Shown here piece after piece: positions 17,224 to 25,960 of a stretch of DNA of 62,390 nt. This stretch comes from Candidatus Undinarchaeales archaeon. GTDB taxonomy: Archaea; SpSt-1190; JASMDC01. Position numbers and translations under genes: made by a program. Each line of letters opens with the position of its first letter. Within the stretch, counting starts at the first letter, position 1. The stretch covers positions 1 to 62,390 of the forward strand of contig JASMDC010000023.1 in assembly GCA_030753015.1 (NCBI GenBank). Direction: 5' to 3'. Under the pieces are notes generated by a model. It saw only the letters and a program-made list of their open reading frames with translations, did no database searches and was not told the origin of the DNA.

Positions 17224-18060
17224 ATGACCGGCTACGTGTTCATCATCGGCGATCCCGTGGAGCACTCGCTCTCACCGGACATGCACAACGCGGCCTTCGC
17301 CCATCTAGGGCTGGACCTGCGATACTTGCGGTTCCGGGTACCCCGCGAACGTCTTGAGAACGCCGTGCGCGGCCTGAGGGGTTTGGGTATCGTCGGAGCC
17401 AATGTCACAACCCCGCTCAAGCGAGATATCATCAAACATCTCGACAGGTTGGCACCATCGTCAGCTGAGACCGGTGCAGTAAATACGGTCGTCGCTGAGG
17501 AAGGGGAGCTCGTTGGTCACAACACCGATGGCGAGGGCGCTATCTCCGCCCTCGAGGAGGCCACCACTCTTGACGGTCGCTACGTGGTCGTGCTCGGTGC
17601 CGGCGGCACGGCGGCTGCCGTGTGCTATGCCTTGGCGTCCAGGGACGTGTCCCTTCTTATCCTGAACCGCACACCGTCGCATGCAGAGGAGCTCGCTGCC
17701 TCCTTGAATCCCGCCCGCGGTGTCGAGACCGGATCCTTGTTGGACAGGGACGCAGTACGGCGTGTGCACGCCAGTGATGTTGTTGTGAACGCCACCACGG
17801 TTGGTATGGGAGAGGACCGGTCACCCCTTCCCTCCGATGCCTTCCATCCAGGGATGACGGTACTCGACTGTGTGTACCATCCACTCCACACTCGGTTACT
17901 GCGTGAGGCCGAGGGTGCGGGAGCTGTCACTATCCCGGGCACTCGCATGCTTATTCACCAAGGGGCCGCATCGTTCAGGCTATGGACCGGGAAACCCGCT
18001 CCGCTCGATGTGATAGAGGGCGGGCTCGTGAGGGCTCTTGGAAGGAGAGGTCAACTGTGA
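17224..18060 (+). CDS. aroE: Shikimate dehydrogenase
   Basis: This 278-residue enzyme reduces 3-dehydroshikimate to shikimate with NADPH. Visible features are the substrate-binding start GDPVEHSLSPDMHN, the catalytic lysine region NVTTPLK, the NTDG motif, the Rossmann loop GAGGTAAA and the NADP-specificity NRT segment. The ATG at 17224 gives the usual start; a TTG three codons earlier is less likely. Its stop overlaps the start of the shikimate kinase gene, so consecutive pathway steps are translationally coupled. Confidence 0.95.
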   Translation: MTGYVFIIGDPVEHSLSPDMHNAAFAHLGLDLRYLRFRVPRERLENAVRGLRGLGIVGANVTTPLKRDIIKHLDRLAPSSAETGAVNTVVAEEGELVGHNTDGEGAISALEEATTLDGRYVVVLGAGGTAAAVCYALASRDVSLLILNRTPSHAEELAASLNPARGVETGSLLDRDAVRRVHASDVVVNATTVGMGEDRSPLPSDAFHPGMTVLDCVYHPLHTRLLREAEGAGAVTIPGTRMLIHQGAASFRLWTGKPAPLDVIEGGLVRALGRRGQL

Positions 18061-18920
18061 AGGTCAAGGCGATCACTCATGGCTCGGCGACCCTAGTGAA
18101 CGCTATCCCTTGTGGCCGCGGTGCGGCATTCTCCCTCGACCTTCCTGTGGCGGTGACCGTGGAGCTCACGGACATCGACGCTCCAATAGAAGTCACATGC
18201 GAAGCGGACCCGGGCCTTGTCCGTCGGTGCGTGTCCGAAACGTTCGCGCGGGCGGGGTGCCTGTCGGGTGCGAGGGTGGAGGTGACCTCTTCGGTCCCCG
18301 TGGCCCGCGGGCTGTCCTCTAGCTCGGCCGTCTCAAACGCCGCGGTACTGGCGGCTACTGTGGCGGCCGAAGCGGATCCCGATGATTCTGCTGTGCTTGA
18401 TGCTGCGATCGATATCTCGATCGCGATGGGAGTATCGGTGACCGGAGCCCTGGACGACGCTCATGCCTCGTACTTCGGAGGCGCTGTGGCCACGGACAAT
18501 CTGCAGCGTAAGATAGTGATGGCGCTAAATATCCCTTCCGATGCTGTGGCCGTCGTGCTCATCCCCCCCGAGCCGAGCCCAACGGCAGCAACTGACGTGG
18601 AGGCTCTTCGCCGTTTGGCATCCCGGGCACGGACCGCTTGGGACACCACGCTCACGGAACCCGCTCGTGGTATGATCCTCAACGGCCGCCTTGTGTGCGA
18701 GGCCCTGAACATCGATCCGGCACCCATGGAGGAAGCTTTGAACGCAGGAGCCCTCGGTGCAAGCCTGAGCGGAACGGGTTCGGCCTTTGTCGCACTGGCA
18801 CGGGAGGAGGGGACCCACAAGGTATTTGAGGCGTTCCGTGCGTATGAGGGTGAGGCCAGGGTGGTAGCAATCAACTACAAGAAAGCCAGAATTGCGGCCC
18901 CGTCATCGAAACTTTTTTAA
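18057..18920 (+). CDS. aroK: Archaeal (GHMP-type) shikimate kinase
   Basis: A 287-residue GHMP-superfamily kinase that phosphorylates shikimate at O3. It is unrelated to the bacterial P-loop AroK. The phosphate-binding motif is VARGLSSSSAVSNA, with the third GHMP motif in LSGTGSAFVAL. The GTG start overlaps the aroE stop as GTGA and is preceded by a GGAGAGG ribosome site. The next gene is ribosomal S13, which has its own TATA-like TTTTTTAAAC at 18911-18920 in the end of this gene. Confidence 0.93.
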   Translation: MKVKAITHGSATLVNAIPCGRGAAFSLDLPVAVTVELTDIDAPIEVTCEADPGLVRRCVSETFARAGCLSGARVEVTSSVPVARGLSSSSAVSNAAVLAATVAAEADPDDSAVLDAAIDISIAMGVSVTGALDDAHASYFGGAVATDNLQRKIVMALNIPSDAVAVVLIPPEPSPTAATDVEALRRLASRARTAWDTTLTEPARGMILNGRLVCEALNIDPAPMEEALNAGALGASLSGTGSAFVALAREEGTHKVFEAFRAYEGEARVVAINYKKARIAAPSSKLF

Positions 18921-18961
18921 ACTCGCCGCATCTAGGCTCCAAAACCGTTACGGTGTCAACA

Positions 18962-19429
18962 ATGGCTACCGAGTTCAGACATATAATCAGGATCGTCAGC
19001 GTGGATGTCGCAGGGGACCGTAAGCTCATTCCCGCCCTCATGGGCATCAAGGGGATTGGCCACGGGTACGCTACTGCGGTCGTCCATGTCTCTAAGCTCG
19101 ACAAGGATATCAAGGTCGGTGACCTCTCCAACGAGCAGATCGAGAAGATCGAGGAAATTATCAAGAACCCCACCAAGTATGGCATCCCGGATTGGATCCT
19201 TAATCGGAACCGGGACTTCGCCACGGGCGACAATATGCACTTGGTGACCTCCGATCTCGATCTCAGGAAGAGAGAGGACATCAACCGTCTCCAGCGCATC
19301 CGTTCTTACCGCGGGAGCAGGCACCGCTTCGGCCTCCCATGCCGGGGCCAGCGGACCAAGGCCTCCTTCCGCAAGGGTAAGGCCATCGGAGTCGTCCGGC
19401 GCAAGCAACAGCCGGGCGTGAAGAAGTAG
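18962..19429 (+). CDS. rps13: 30S ribosomal protein S13
   Basis: 155 residues in the archaeal/eukaryotic S13 (uS13) form. It starts FRHIIRIVSVDVAG, has the GIKGIGHGYA helix-turn segment, and ends with the basic GQRTKASFRKGK tail that contacts 16S rRNA in the small-subunit head. The ATG at 18962 is preferred to a GTG three codons upstream by match to family length. It opens the S13-S4-S11-RpoD operon, an order conserved in archaea. Confidence 0.96.
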   Translation: MATEFRHIIRIVSVDVAGDRKLIPALMGIKGIGHGYATAVVHVSKLDKDIKVGDLSNEQIEKIEEIIKNPTKYGIPDWILNRNRDFATGDNMHLVTSDLDLRKREDINRLQRIRSYRGSRHRFGLPCRGQRTKASFRKGKAIGVVRRKQQPGVKK

Positions 19430-19439
19430 GTGACAGACC

Positions 19440-20000
19440 ATGGGCGATCCCAAGAAGACAAGGAAGATGTACGAGACCCCTCAGCACCCTTGGAAGAAGG
19501 GAAGGCTCGAGGAGGAAGCCCAGATCAAGCGCACTTACGGGCTCAAGAACAAGCGCGAGGTCTGGCGTGTGCAGACCATGGTTCGACGCCTGAGAGCGCG
19601 AGCACGTAACCTCATTTCCGCCCGTGGTGAGAACGCCAAGCGCCTGGAGAAGGAGCTGTTGGGCACCGTCCTCAAGCTCGGCCTCGTGGGCGATGAAGCC
19701 ACGACAGACGATATCCTTGCTCTCACAGCAGAGAGCGTCATGGACCGCCGTCTCCAGACAGTCGTTTACAAAAAAGGGCTTGCACGCAGCATGAAGCAAG
19801 CGCGCCAGTTCATCAATCACGGCCATATCACTCTTTACGGTCGACGCATCACCAGCCCCGGTTATCTCGTGCAACGTGATGAGGTGGCCAAGATTGGTTT
19901 CTACCACACGTCCGCGATGGCCGACCCTAACCACGTCGAGCGTGTCGTCCAAGCCGTGTCCAAGCCTGAGAGCGAGGCACCCGAGGAGGTGAGGGACTGA
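19440..20000 (+). CDS. rps4: 30S ribosomal protein S4
   Basis: 186 residues of the archaeal S4 (uS4/S9e) type. It starts [17 protein letters not shown] and has an S4 RNA-binding domain around residues 105-165 ([20 protein letters not shown], with [11 protein letters not shown]). It is a primary 16S rRNA binder near the mRNA entry channel. Its stop overlaps the start of the S11 gene (TGATG). Confidence 0.96.
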   Translation: MGDPKKTRKMYETPQHPWKKGRLEEEAQIKRTYGLKNKREVWRVQTMVRRLRARARNLISARGENAKRLEKELLGTVLKLGLVGDEATTDDILALTAESVMDRRLQTVVYKKGLARSMKQARQFINHGHITLYGRRITSPGYLVQRDEVAKIGFYHTSAMADPNHVERVVQAVSKPESEAPEEVRD

Positions 20001-20395
20001 TGGCGGGCGAGAAGGAGCGCTGGGCTGTCGCCCACATATTCGCTTCGTTCAACAACACCATCATCACCATCACCGATCTCTCAGGTGCCGAGTCCCTTGC
20101 GAAGGCCTCGGGAGGCATGGAGGTCAAGGCCGACCGGCTCGAATCCTCGCCTCATGCTGCCATGATGGCTGCTCGCCGTGCCGCTCTTGCGGCCAAGGAG
20201 AAGGGTGTCACTGGCGTCCATGTCAAGGTTCGAGCTCCCGGAGGCCACCGGTCAAAGAATCCCGGTCCCGGAGCTCAACCAGCGATTCGGGCCCTTGCCC
20301 GCGCGGGCCTGAAGATCGGTAAGATCGAGGACGTCACTCCCATCCCCCATGACGGAACAACGAAGCCCGGGGGCCGACGGGGGAGGCGGGTCTGA
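20000..20395 (+). CDS. rps11: 30S ribosomal protein S11
   Basis: 131 residues, archaeal uS11. Family landmarks are [19 protein letters not shown], the [17 protein letters not shown] loop and the basic GGRRGRRV terminus. It forms part of the small-subunit platform. It overlaps the S4 stop and is followed one base after its own stop by the RpoD ATG. Confidence 0.97.
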   Translation: MAGEKERWAVAHIFASFNNTIITITDLSGAESLAKASGGMEVKADRLESSPHAAMMAARRAALAAKEKGVTGVHVKVRAPGGHRSKNPGPGAQPAIRALARAGLKIGKIEDVTPIPHDGTTKPGGRRGRRV

Positions 20396-20396
20396 G

Positions 20397-21200
20397 ATGA
20401 AGATCGAGATCGTCTCCAAGGACGAGCGCAAGCTCGTCTTCATCCTCAGGGACAGCGACCCCGTGTTCGCGAACACCCTCCGACGCATCATGAAGTCCGA
20501 GGTCCCCACGATGGCCATCGAGGAGGTCAACTACCTACAGAACTCCTCCGCCCTCTACGATGAGGTTCTTGCTCTACGCCTGGGTCTCATCCCGCTCAAG
20601 ACGGACCTCGCGGCCTACGTACCACCGGATGAATGCCAGTGCGGCGGCGAGGGCTGCCCGAACTGCTCGGCCTTCCTCACGCTGAAGTCCAAGGGCGAGG
20701 CCGAGGCCAAGATGGTCTATTCGGGCGACCTCGTCCCCACGGACCCCACCGTGGCTCCGAGCACGGCCACCATCCCCCTCATCCCTCTCCTGAACGACCA
20801 GGAGCTCGAGCTCGAGGCGGTTGCTCGCCTCGGGAGGGGCCGGAACCATGTAAAGTGGCAACCTGGCCTCATCGGGTACAAATACCTCCCGACCATCGAG
20901 GTCGACGCAAAGAAATGCGATGGGAAGGTCGAGACCATTATCGACGCCTGCCCCCGCAACATCCTCGTGGCCAAGAAGCGTCTGCCTGCCTTCAAGAACG
21001 AGGCGGATTGCTCCCTGTGCAAGGCGTGCGAGGAGGTCTCCGAGGGAGGAGTTACGATCAAGGGCGATCCGACGGCTTTCGTGTTCACCGTGGAGTCTTT
21101 CGGACAGCTCCCTCCCGAGAGCATCGTTCTCGAAGCGGCACGCATCCTAGAGAAGAAGGCTCTGGAATTCGAAGACGGGATCAAGGCGCTGGAGGAGTAA
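20397..21200 (+). CDS. rpoD: DNA-directed RNA polymerase subunit D
   Basis: 267 residues. The polymerase-assembly subunit (bacterial alpha N-domain homologue) starts KIEIVSKDERKLVFIL and has the dimerisation segment ANTLRRIMKSEVPTMAIEEV. Residues about 180-230 carry a ferredoxin-like insert with CDGK, ACPRN and DCSLCKAC, enough cysteines for one 4Fe-4S cluster; some archaea have kept such clusters and others lost them. An extra CQCGGEGCPNC loop around residue 80 holds four cysteines that may bind zinc. The usual downstream partners L18e, L13 and S9 do not follow. Confidence 0.96.
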   Translation: MKIEIVSKDERKLVFILRDSDPVFANTLRRIMKSEVPTMAIEEVNYLQNSSALYDEVLALRLGLIPLKTDLAAYVPPDECQCGGEGCPNCSAFLTLKSKGEAEAKMVYSGDLVPTDPTVAPSTATIPLIPLLNDQELELEAVARLGRGRNHVKWQPGLIGYKYLPTIEVDAKKCDGKVETIIDACPRNILVAKKRLPAFKNEADCSLCKACEEVSEGGVTIKGDPTAFVFTVESFGQLPPESIVLEAARILEKKALEFEDGIKALEE

Positions 21201-21232
21201 TAGAACCAACAAGGTAGCAACAATCACCCTGT

Positions 21233-21317
21233 GCGGGGGTACCCCAGCTGGCCAAAGGGGCAGGGTTGAGGGCCCTGTGGCTTAGTGCCTGCGCGGGTTC
21301 GAATCCCGTCCCCCGCA
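21233..21317 (+). tRNA. tRNA-Leu (anticodon GAG)
   Basis: The 85-nt sequence folds with acceptor stem GCGGGGG/CCCCCGC, anticodon stem CAGGG/CCCTG around loop TTGAGGG (anticodon GAG), a long variable arm, and T arm GCGGGTTCGAATCCCGT. The long arm and anticodon identify leucine (CUC codons). CCA is not encoded, so the CCA enzyme at 41559-42959 must add it. No intron is seen. A T-rich CTCTTTTCTG follows. Confidence 0.95.
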
Positions 21318-21362
21318 CTACTCTTTTCTGATTAGAATGAGTGCTCGGCGACCAAGTCCCAA

Positions 21363-21372
21363 GGTTTAAATT
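21363..21372 (+). promoter_or_regulatory. TATA box of the proline-repeat gene
   Basis: GGTTTAAATT lies about 27 bases before the ATG at 21395. This favours that start over two upstream methionine codons and implies a leaderless mRNA. Confidence 0.5.
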
Positions 21373-21394
21373 GATGAACCCGGTCGAAGGTTTC

Positions 21395-22072
21395 ATGGTA
21401 CTCGACTGGTTGGCCTCCAAGAAGGAAGCGGAGGAAAAGGAGAAAGGATCGGAGCCCCTCAAGGTGCCCGAGCCACCTAAAGCGCCGGAGACACCGAAGC
21501 CAAAGCCCATCGCGGTCCCAAGACCACCCTCGCCACCGGAAGTGCCGAAGCCAAGACCTATCGCGATCCCAAAACCACCCTCGCCACCGGAGACACCGAA
21601 GCCAAGGCCTATCGCGATCCCTAAACCACCCTCGCCACCGGAGGTGCCGCGAATCCCCAAGCCGCCCATCCCTGACGAAGAGCCAAAGAAGGGGACGGAC
21701 GCTCCGAAGGAGGAAGAGCTTCGCAAGAAAGAGGAACCGTCCAAGAAACCTGAAGAGGCAGAGAAGGAGGAGGGCGAGCCTATCGGGGCGCTCAGCAAGC
21801 TTGTGAGCAGCGTCAAGGAGGAGATTAGCGACATCCGAAGCCGTGTCAAGGATCTCGAGGATGAGGTTGACGCGAAGAAGACAAAGATCGCAGAGCTTGA
21901 GGACGCACTCAAGAAGAAGGAGGAAGGGGACGCTAAGCGCATCAAGAACCTCGAGGACGACCTCAAGAAGAAGGAGGATGACGCTAAGAAGCGCGAGAAC
22001 TCCTTCGAAGCGACCATCAGAGAACTCAAGGAAGCCCTTGACGCCATCGAAAAGGACCTTAAGGGCGCCTAG
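21395..22072 (+). CDS. Proline-repeat and coiled-coil protein, function unknown
   Basis: 225 residues in three zones. The N-terminus (VLDWLASKKEAEEKEKG) is a short amphipathic helix. Residues about 30-100 hold three 17-residue repeats of the form PKPRPIAIPKPPSPPExP, a likely extended polyproline stalk. The C-terminal 120 residues are a highly charged coiled coil (EEISDIRSRVKDLEDEVDAKKTKIA and onward) rich in Lys and Glu. There is no signal peptide. Coiled coil plus polyproline rod suggests a scaffold, tether or cytoskeletal linker, but no family is recognised. Confidence 0.7.
   Translation: MVLDWLASKKEAEEKEKGSEPLKVPEPPKAPETPKPKPIAVPRPPSPPEVPKPRPIAIPKPPSPPETPKPRPIAIPKPPSPPEVPRIPKPPIPDEEPKKGTDAPKEEELRKKEEPSKKPEEAEKEEGEPIGALSKLVSSVKEEISDIRSRVKDLEDEVDAKKTKIAELEDALKKKEEGDAKRIKNLEDDLKKKEDDAKKRENSFEATIRELKEALDAIEKDLKGA
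21494..21646 (+). repeat. Three tandem 51-bp repeats
   Basis: Copies at 21494-21544, 21545-21595 and 21596-21646 differ at only a few positions and encode the 17-residue proline-rich units. Differences are mostly at third codon positions, so the protein repeat is being conserved. Confidence 0.85.
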
Positions 22073-22595
22073 TCGCAGAACCGTGCAAGACCTGGGGCGG
22101 AGTCTTTGCTCCGCTCCCGGTCACGCGTGTCATTCTCGTTTCATTGATGCCCCTGTCAGTAGGGCCGAGAGTGAACAGCACAAGAAAAAGCGAGGAATCA
22201 GATGCTCTTTGGGCTAGTCATCAACTTCCTCAGGCTGATGACCATGATGAGCGCCAGTGACGGTAGCACAGGATCCATCAGGAGGCTTCGCGTACCAACA
22301 TTATATATAAATCTACCGAATAAGCGCTATTTGACGTTAATAAATATTATTAGTGAATATTCGCACTCAATTCATAGAATCACATACAATCCAGTCGTTT
22401 CTCGGGGAATAACTAAAAATTCTTTGTTTAATAAGTACTTTGAGAAAGGAATATCTTCTAAACAAAAAAATGACACTCGGGCCCAGAGATTAGGGAAAAC
22501 GAAGGATTATTAGATCCAACATCCTTCCCTACAAGCACAGCCCAGTTCCAAAGCGGGCCTGAGGATCATAATCCAAAGAACGTGGTGAGCGACAG
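22073..22595. other. Intergenic region with a hairpin and an AT-rich tract
   Basis: About 520 bases without a convincing gene. At 22094-22117 GGGGCGGAG and CTCCGCTCC can pair around a TCTTTG loop, possibly ending the preceding transcript, though no U-run follows. From about 22295 to 22510 the sequence turns strongly AT-rich, beginning with ACATTATATATAAATC and including TAATAAATATTATTAGTG. A 103-codon frame across it has atypical composition and is not called. A control region, an origin-like element or a decayed insertion are all possible. Confidence 0.4.
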
Positions 22596-23033
22596 ATGAC
22601 GACATCCTCGGACCCTGTTATCGAGGAGGCGGTTTTCGAGCACGAGAGCGGTGCTGTCCGGACAATCCTTATCATCGTCGGTACAATTGCCGTGATCGTC
22701 GGCGTAGTTGGCATATTCCTCCCTCTGCTCCCAACTACGCCGTTCCTCCTGCTCGCGGCCGCCTGTTATGCCCGTAGCTCACGCAGATTCTATACTTGGC
22801 TTCTGACCAATCCGTGGCTCGGAGCGTACATTAGCGACTACCGGGCCGGACGCGGAGTGCCTATGAAGGTGAAGGCCTCGATCCTCGCTCTTCTCTGGGC
22901 CACAATCCTTGTCTCTGCGGGGTTCTTCGTTGAGAGCCTCATTATCAGAGCAATGCTCCTCATTATCGCGCTCGCGGTCACCATGCATGTCCTTTCCATC
23001 AAGACACGCGTCGAGGAGGTATCCGAGAAATGA
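22596..23033 (+). CDS. DUF454 (YbaN-like) membrane protein
   Basis: 145 residues with three or four membrane helices. The family signature IFLPLLPTTPFLLLAAACYARSS is present, followed by FYTWLLTNPWLGAYISDYRAGRG, which defines DUF454. The function of the family is not established. Its stop overlaps the next start (ATGA), so the two membrane proteins are coupled. The start is the first ATG after the AT-rich region. Confidence 0.85.
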   Translation: MTTSSDPVIEEAVFEHESGAVRTILIIVGTIAVIVGVVGIFLPLLPTTPFLLLAAACYARSSRRFYTWLLTNPWLGAYISDYRAGRGVPMKVKASILALLWATILVSAGFFVESLIIRAMLLIIALAVTMHVLSIKTRVEEVSEK

Positions 23034-23524
23034 GCGGACCGGGAGCCCTATATGAAGAGGAGGTGTCCTCCTACTGGATATCGGGCATCCTGGGTGCTGT
23101 CGCTCTACTTTTCCTAGCTCTCGAGGTCCAGCGCTCGATGATGGTCCCTCTATCCCCGCCAGCAGGACTGTTCCCAGGGATGTTCTTGCTTTTCCTGGCG
23201 CTTGCCCTGGTATTCCGCCGACTCACGATCAGTATCACGAACGAGGGGGTGAGCGTCACCTACACCCTGTTCAGGTACGATGTCGCCTGGGATGATATCG
23301 TTGACCTGGCCGTGGACGAAAGGTCAGCGTTCTGGTATCGTGGGTACGGTGTACGCATCGCCCGTGGTGGTGATGGGTGGGTGCTGGTCTTCAGTACCAT
23401 CGGCCCCGCACGGGTAACGCTCGTGCTTAAAGAAAGGTGGTTCAGCCACTTCGTATTCTCCACACGTCGACCGGACGAGGTAGTGAAGCTGGTGCGTGAG
23501 CGGATGAGCAAGGAGAGCGAATAA
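23030..23524 (+). CDS. Membrane protein with a PH-like cytosolic domain
   Basis: 164 residues. Two membrane helices (about 15-33 and 41-60) form a hairpin. A beta-rich region then runs to the end (LTISITNEGVSVTYTLFRYDVAWDDI...), with the strand pattern and conserved Trp of bacterial PH-like (YdbT/DUF304-type) domains. The overlap with the DUF454 gene suggests a joint role in the membrane. The family assignment is by pattern only. Confidence 0.6.
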   Translation: MSGPGALYEEEVSSYWISGILGAVALLFLALEVQRSMMVPLSPPAGLFPGMFLLFLALALVFRRLTISITNEGVSVTYTLFRYDVAWDDIVDLAVDERSAFWYRGYGVRIARGGDGWVLVFSTIGPARVTLVLKERWFSHFVFSTRRPDEVVKLVRERMSKESE

Positions 23525-23591
23525 ACCGATTCCTTCGGTCAACCCAGCGGCCACCAGACGGTGTCGTTCTTATTCCTTAAGGTTGCGTGAT

Positions 23592-24395
23592 ATGTACATG
23601 AAGGGTGTCATCTGCTATTATTCAAGCGCCGGTAACACGCGTCTAGCATGCAAGTACATTGAGCGTAAGGTCTCAAGCTGCTCGTTCGACCTCTTCAACA
23701 TCCACAAGGACGGTGCTCCCGGTCTGGACGCCTATGATGTCGTGGGATTCGCCACCTTCACGGACTTCATGACTCCCGCGCTCCGCATGCGGCAGTTCAT
23801 CCTGGATCTCAAGACGCAGGATGGGAAACCCGCGTTCGTGTTCAACACCTTCGGCTCAAACGCCTCAGGCGGGACGCTGTGGCACATGAGGCAGCTCGTT
23901 GGAGGAAAAGGATTCACGGTGATTGCCGGTCATACCCTTCCTTGCCCCGAGAGCTTCCCCCCGCTCATCGCCGAAGGGAAGGGGTTCGAGGAGCATCCCC
24001 TGCCCGACGAGGTGGCAGCATTCGACAGGTTCATTGAGGATCTCGACCAGAAGCTTGCTAGAATCACCGAAGGGTGTGAGCCCGAAGAGGATGACTTGGG
24101 AATCGGCGTCCTCACTCGCCTCATGTCAGCCCCACCGCGGTTCTTTGCTCGCCGGATGATGGGTCAGAACAAGGTCGACGCTGAGCGGTGCACATCGTGC
24201 GGTACGTGCGAGCGCAGCTGCCCCTACGGTGCGATCACGGTGGAAGGTGTGCCCTCGTTCGATGAGGGTAAATGCCAAAGTTGTTGGGCGTGCTACAACC
24301 ACTGTCCGACCAAAGCGATCTTCACATCGAAGTTAAAGGATGCTGGCCACTACCCGCGGCCGAACGATCACATGAAGCACGTTCTCGGGGAGTGA
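23592..24395 (+). CDS. EFR1-type flavodoxin with two 4Fe-4S ferredoxin motifs
   Basis: 267 residues. The N-terminal flavodoxin fold has the FMN phosphate loop YYSSAGNTR and the strand FVFNTFGSNASGG. The C-terminal domain binds two 4Fe-4S clusters: CTSCGTCERSC followed by P, and CQSCWACYNHC followed by P. It is a soluble electron carrier or flavin/ferredoxin shuttle whose partner is not shown by the neighbours. A TTATTCCTTAAGG box at 23569-23581 precedes it; the ATG at 23598 is an alternative start. Confidence 0.88.
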   Translation: MYMKGVICYYSSAGNTRLACKYIERKVSSCSFDLFNIHKDGAPGLDAYDVVGFATFTDFMTPALRMRQFILDLKTQDGKPAFVFNTFGSNASGGTLWHMRQLVGGKGFTVIAGHTLPCPESFPPLIAEGKGFEEHPLPDEVAAFDRFIEDLDQKLARITEGCEPEEDDLGIGVLTRLMSAPPRFFARRMMGQNKVDAERCTSCGTCERSCPYGAITVEGVPSFDEGKCQSCWACYNHCPTKAIFTSKLKDAGHYPRPNDHMKHVLGE

Positions 24396-24467
24396 GGCCC
24401 CAAAGCATCGATTTAAAAACCGGGTACTATGCCGGGCCCAATCCGACTGGAAGGACGGGCACTGACA

Positions 24468-25439
24468 ATGGACCTTGAGTACTCACATGAGTGGTTCGAG
24501 TTCACGCGGGAAATGAACGCGCTGGACCGTCGTCTCTATAAGGAGAAGATGGACCACGATACCGAGGAGACCGTTCGCTCTGAGTACAGGACCTGCTTGT
24601 ATAAACGCTACGAGCACCGCAGCGAGTTCATCGGGGAGCGAAAGAAGGAGCTCGTGGAGGACATGGAGGAACTGACCGGGACGCATCTGGAGTTCCATCT
24701 CCAGTACCAGCCCACCCAATATGTGACCGTCAGGTGCCCCAAGGACAAGCTAGCCTTCGATGTCGTCGACGAGGTTAGAGTGTCCTCCGCCGCAAAGCGC
24801 CATTTTGAGTCTCAAGGCTACGACGTGGCCATCCTAGCAAAGAGCTCGAGCTCACGTGGGATGGTCCGCATCGCCGACATATACGGAGAGTTACGGGGCG
24901 CTGATGCCGAGGGCCACGAGGCGACTCATCTCATTTTGGATGGGACTCCCCTTCAGAACGCTTACCATCAGGATGAAGCACGGATCATCTGCGACACCGC
25001 TTGTGACATCGTGGGCGCCGAGCGGTTGCAGTACTACGTGGAGAAGCACTATTCCAGTGACGAAAAGATGGTCGAAAGAATGGACCACCTACTCCACTTC
25101 AAGGAGAATTCAGTCAAGCTCATCGGAGAGGCACGGGACGAGATCCTGCCCTTCATCGAGGCGGGCGACAAGAAGGGTGCCGATGCCGTGGTGGAGAAAT
25201 ATTCAGCTCTCAGCGACGAGGTCCTCGGGCAGCATCTGGAGATCAACCGCTGCATCATGGCCGTCGCCCATATCTACTCAGGGAATAAAGAGGTCAAGGG
25301 TGCTCTGGAGACGCTCAAGGACGAGCGAGGTGTGGCTGGCATGCTCGAAGCTGTTAAAGAAATCACCACGATCGACGAGCTCCTCGATGAAGCGTACGAT
25401 GATCCGGGCATCGCGAAACGTGAGGAGCCTGAGTCATGA
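24468..25439 (+). CDS. Uncharacterised soluble protein
   Basis: 323 residues, acidic, no membrane segments. The first 80 residues look helical and charged. The middle (about 80-160) is a mixed fold (YVTVRCPKDKLAFDVVDEVRV, THLILDGTPLQNAYHQDEARI). The last 130 residues are all helical. The ATG at 24468 is chosen because the GATTTAAAAAC box at 24409-24419 implies transcription from about 24440, beyond the earlier in-frame ATG. It overlaps the acetyltransferase start (ATGA). No family recognised. Confidence 0.65.
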   Translation: MDLEYSHEWFEFTREMNALDRRLYKEKMDHDTEETVRSEYRTCLYKRYEHRSEFIGERKKELVEDMEELTGTHLEFHLQYQPTQYVTVRCPKDKLAFDVVDEVRVSSAAKRHFESQGYDVAILAKSSSSRGMVRIADIYGELRGADAEGHEATHLILDGTPLQNAYHQDEARIICDTACDIVGAERLQYYVEKHYSSDEKMVERMDHLLHFKENSVKLIGEARDEILPFIEAGDKKGADAVVEKYSALSDEVLGQHLEINRCIMAVAHIYSGNKEVKGALETLKDERGVAGMLEAVKEITTIDELLDEAYDDPGIAKREEPES

Positions 25440-25942
25440 GCCTTGCGGTCAGGAAGGTCCGTTCCGAGGACGCAGCTGCGATCGTTGATATCCTCAATCC
25501 CATCATCAGTGACGGCAATCTGAGCGTGCTCGACACACCCTTATCCGTCGAGGACGAGCAAGAGTATATCGAGCGGTTCCCCGCTCTCGGCGTGTTCCTC
25601 GTCGCCGAGGACCGGGAGGGAACCATTGTAGGTTTCCAGAGCGTTGAACCGTTCGCCACCTACACACATGCTTTCGACCATGTGGGCACCATAGGTACGT
25701 TCGTCGGGCTGCCCTACCGACGCAAAGGCGTCGGGACTGTGCTCGCAAAAGCCACTTTCGCATCGGCGAGGGCCGTTGGTTTCGAGAAGCTCTTCACCTA
25801 TATCCTGGCCACTAATGATGCTTCGCTGGTCTTCCACCAGCGGCTCGGATTCACTGTAGTTGGTACTGCTCGGCGGCAAGCGCGTCTCGGCGGCCGGTAC
25901 GTGGACGAGGTGCTCATCGAACGGTTCCTCGACGATATGTGA
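25436..25942 (+). CDS. GNAT-family N-acetyltransferase
   Basis: 168 residues of the phosphinothricin/amino-acid N-acetyltransferase type. The start VRKVRSEDAAAIVDILNPII and the acetyl-CoA-binding motif GTFVGLPYRRKGVGTVLAK (R-x-x-G-x-G) are clear, followed by YILATNDASLVFHQRLGF, the conserved Asn and aromatic end of the fold. The substrate is probably a small amino compound. The gene is coupled to the uncharacterised gene upstream and converges with the endonuclease Q gene. Confidence 0.88.
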   Translation: MSLAVRKVRSEDAAAIVDILNPIISDGNLSVLDTPLSVEDEQEYIERFPALGVFLVAEDREGTIVGFQSVEPFATYTHAFDHVGTIGTFVGLPYRRKGVGTVLAKATFASARAVGFEKLFTYILATNDASLVFHQRLGFTVVGTARRQARLGGRYVDEVLIERFLDDM

Positions 25943-25960
25943 AGGTCCGGTCCCACGCCA

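Noticed and set aside
22202-22513. A 103-codon plus-strand frame in the AT-rich intergenic tract
   Set aside because: Its composition and codon use differ sharply from neighbouring genes, it has no ribosome site or recognisable motif, and it coincides with an AT-rich control-like region.
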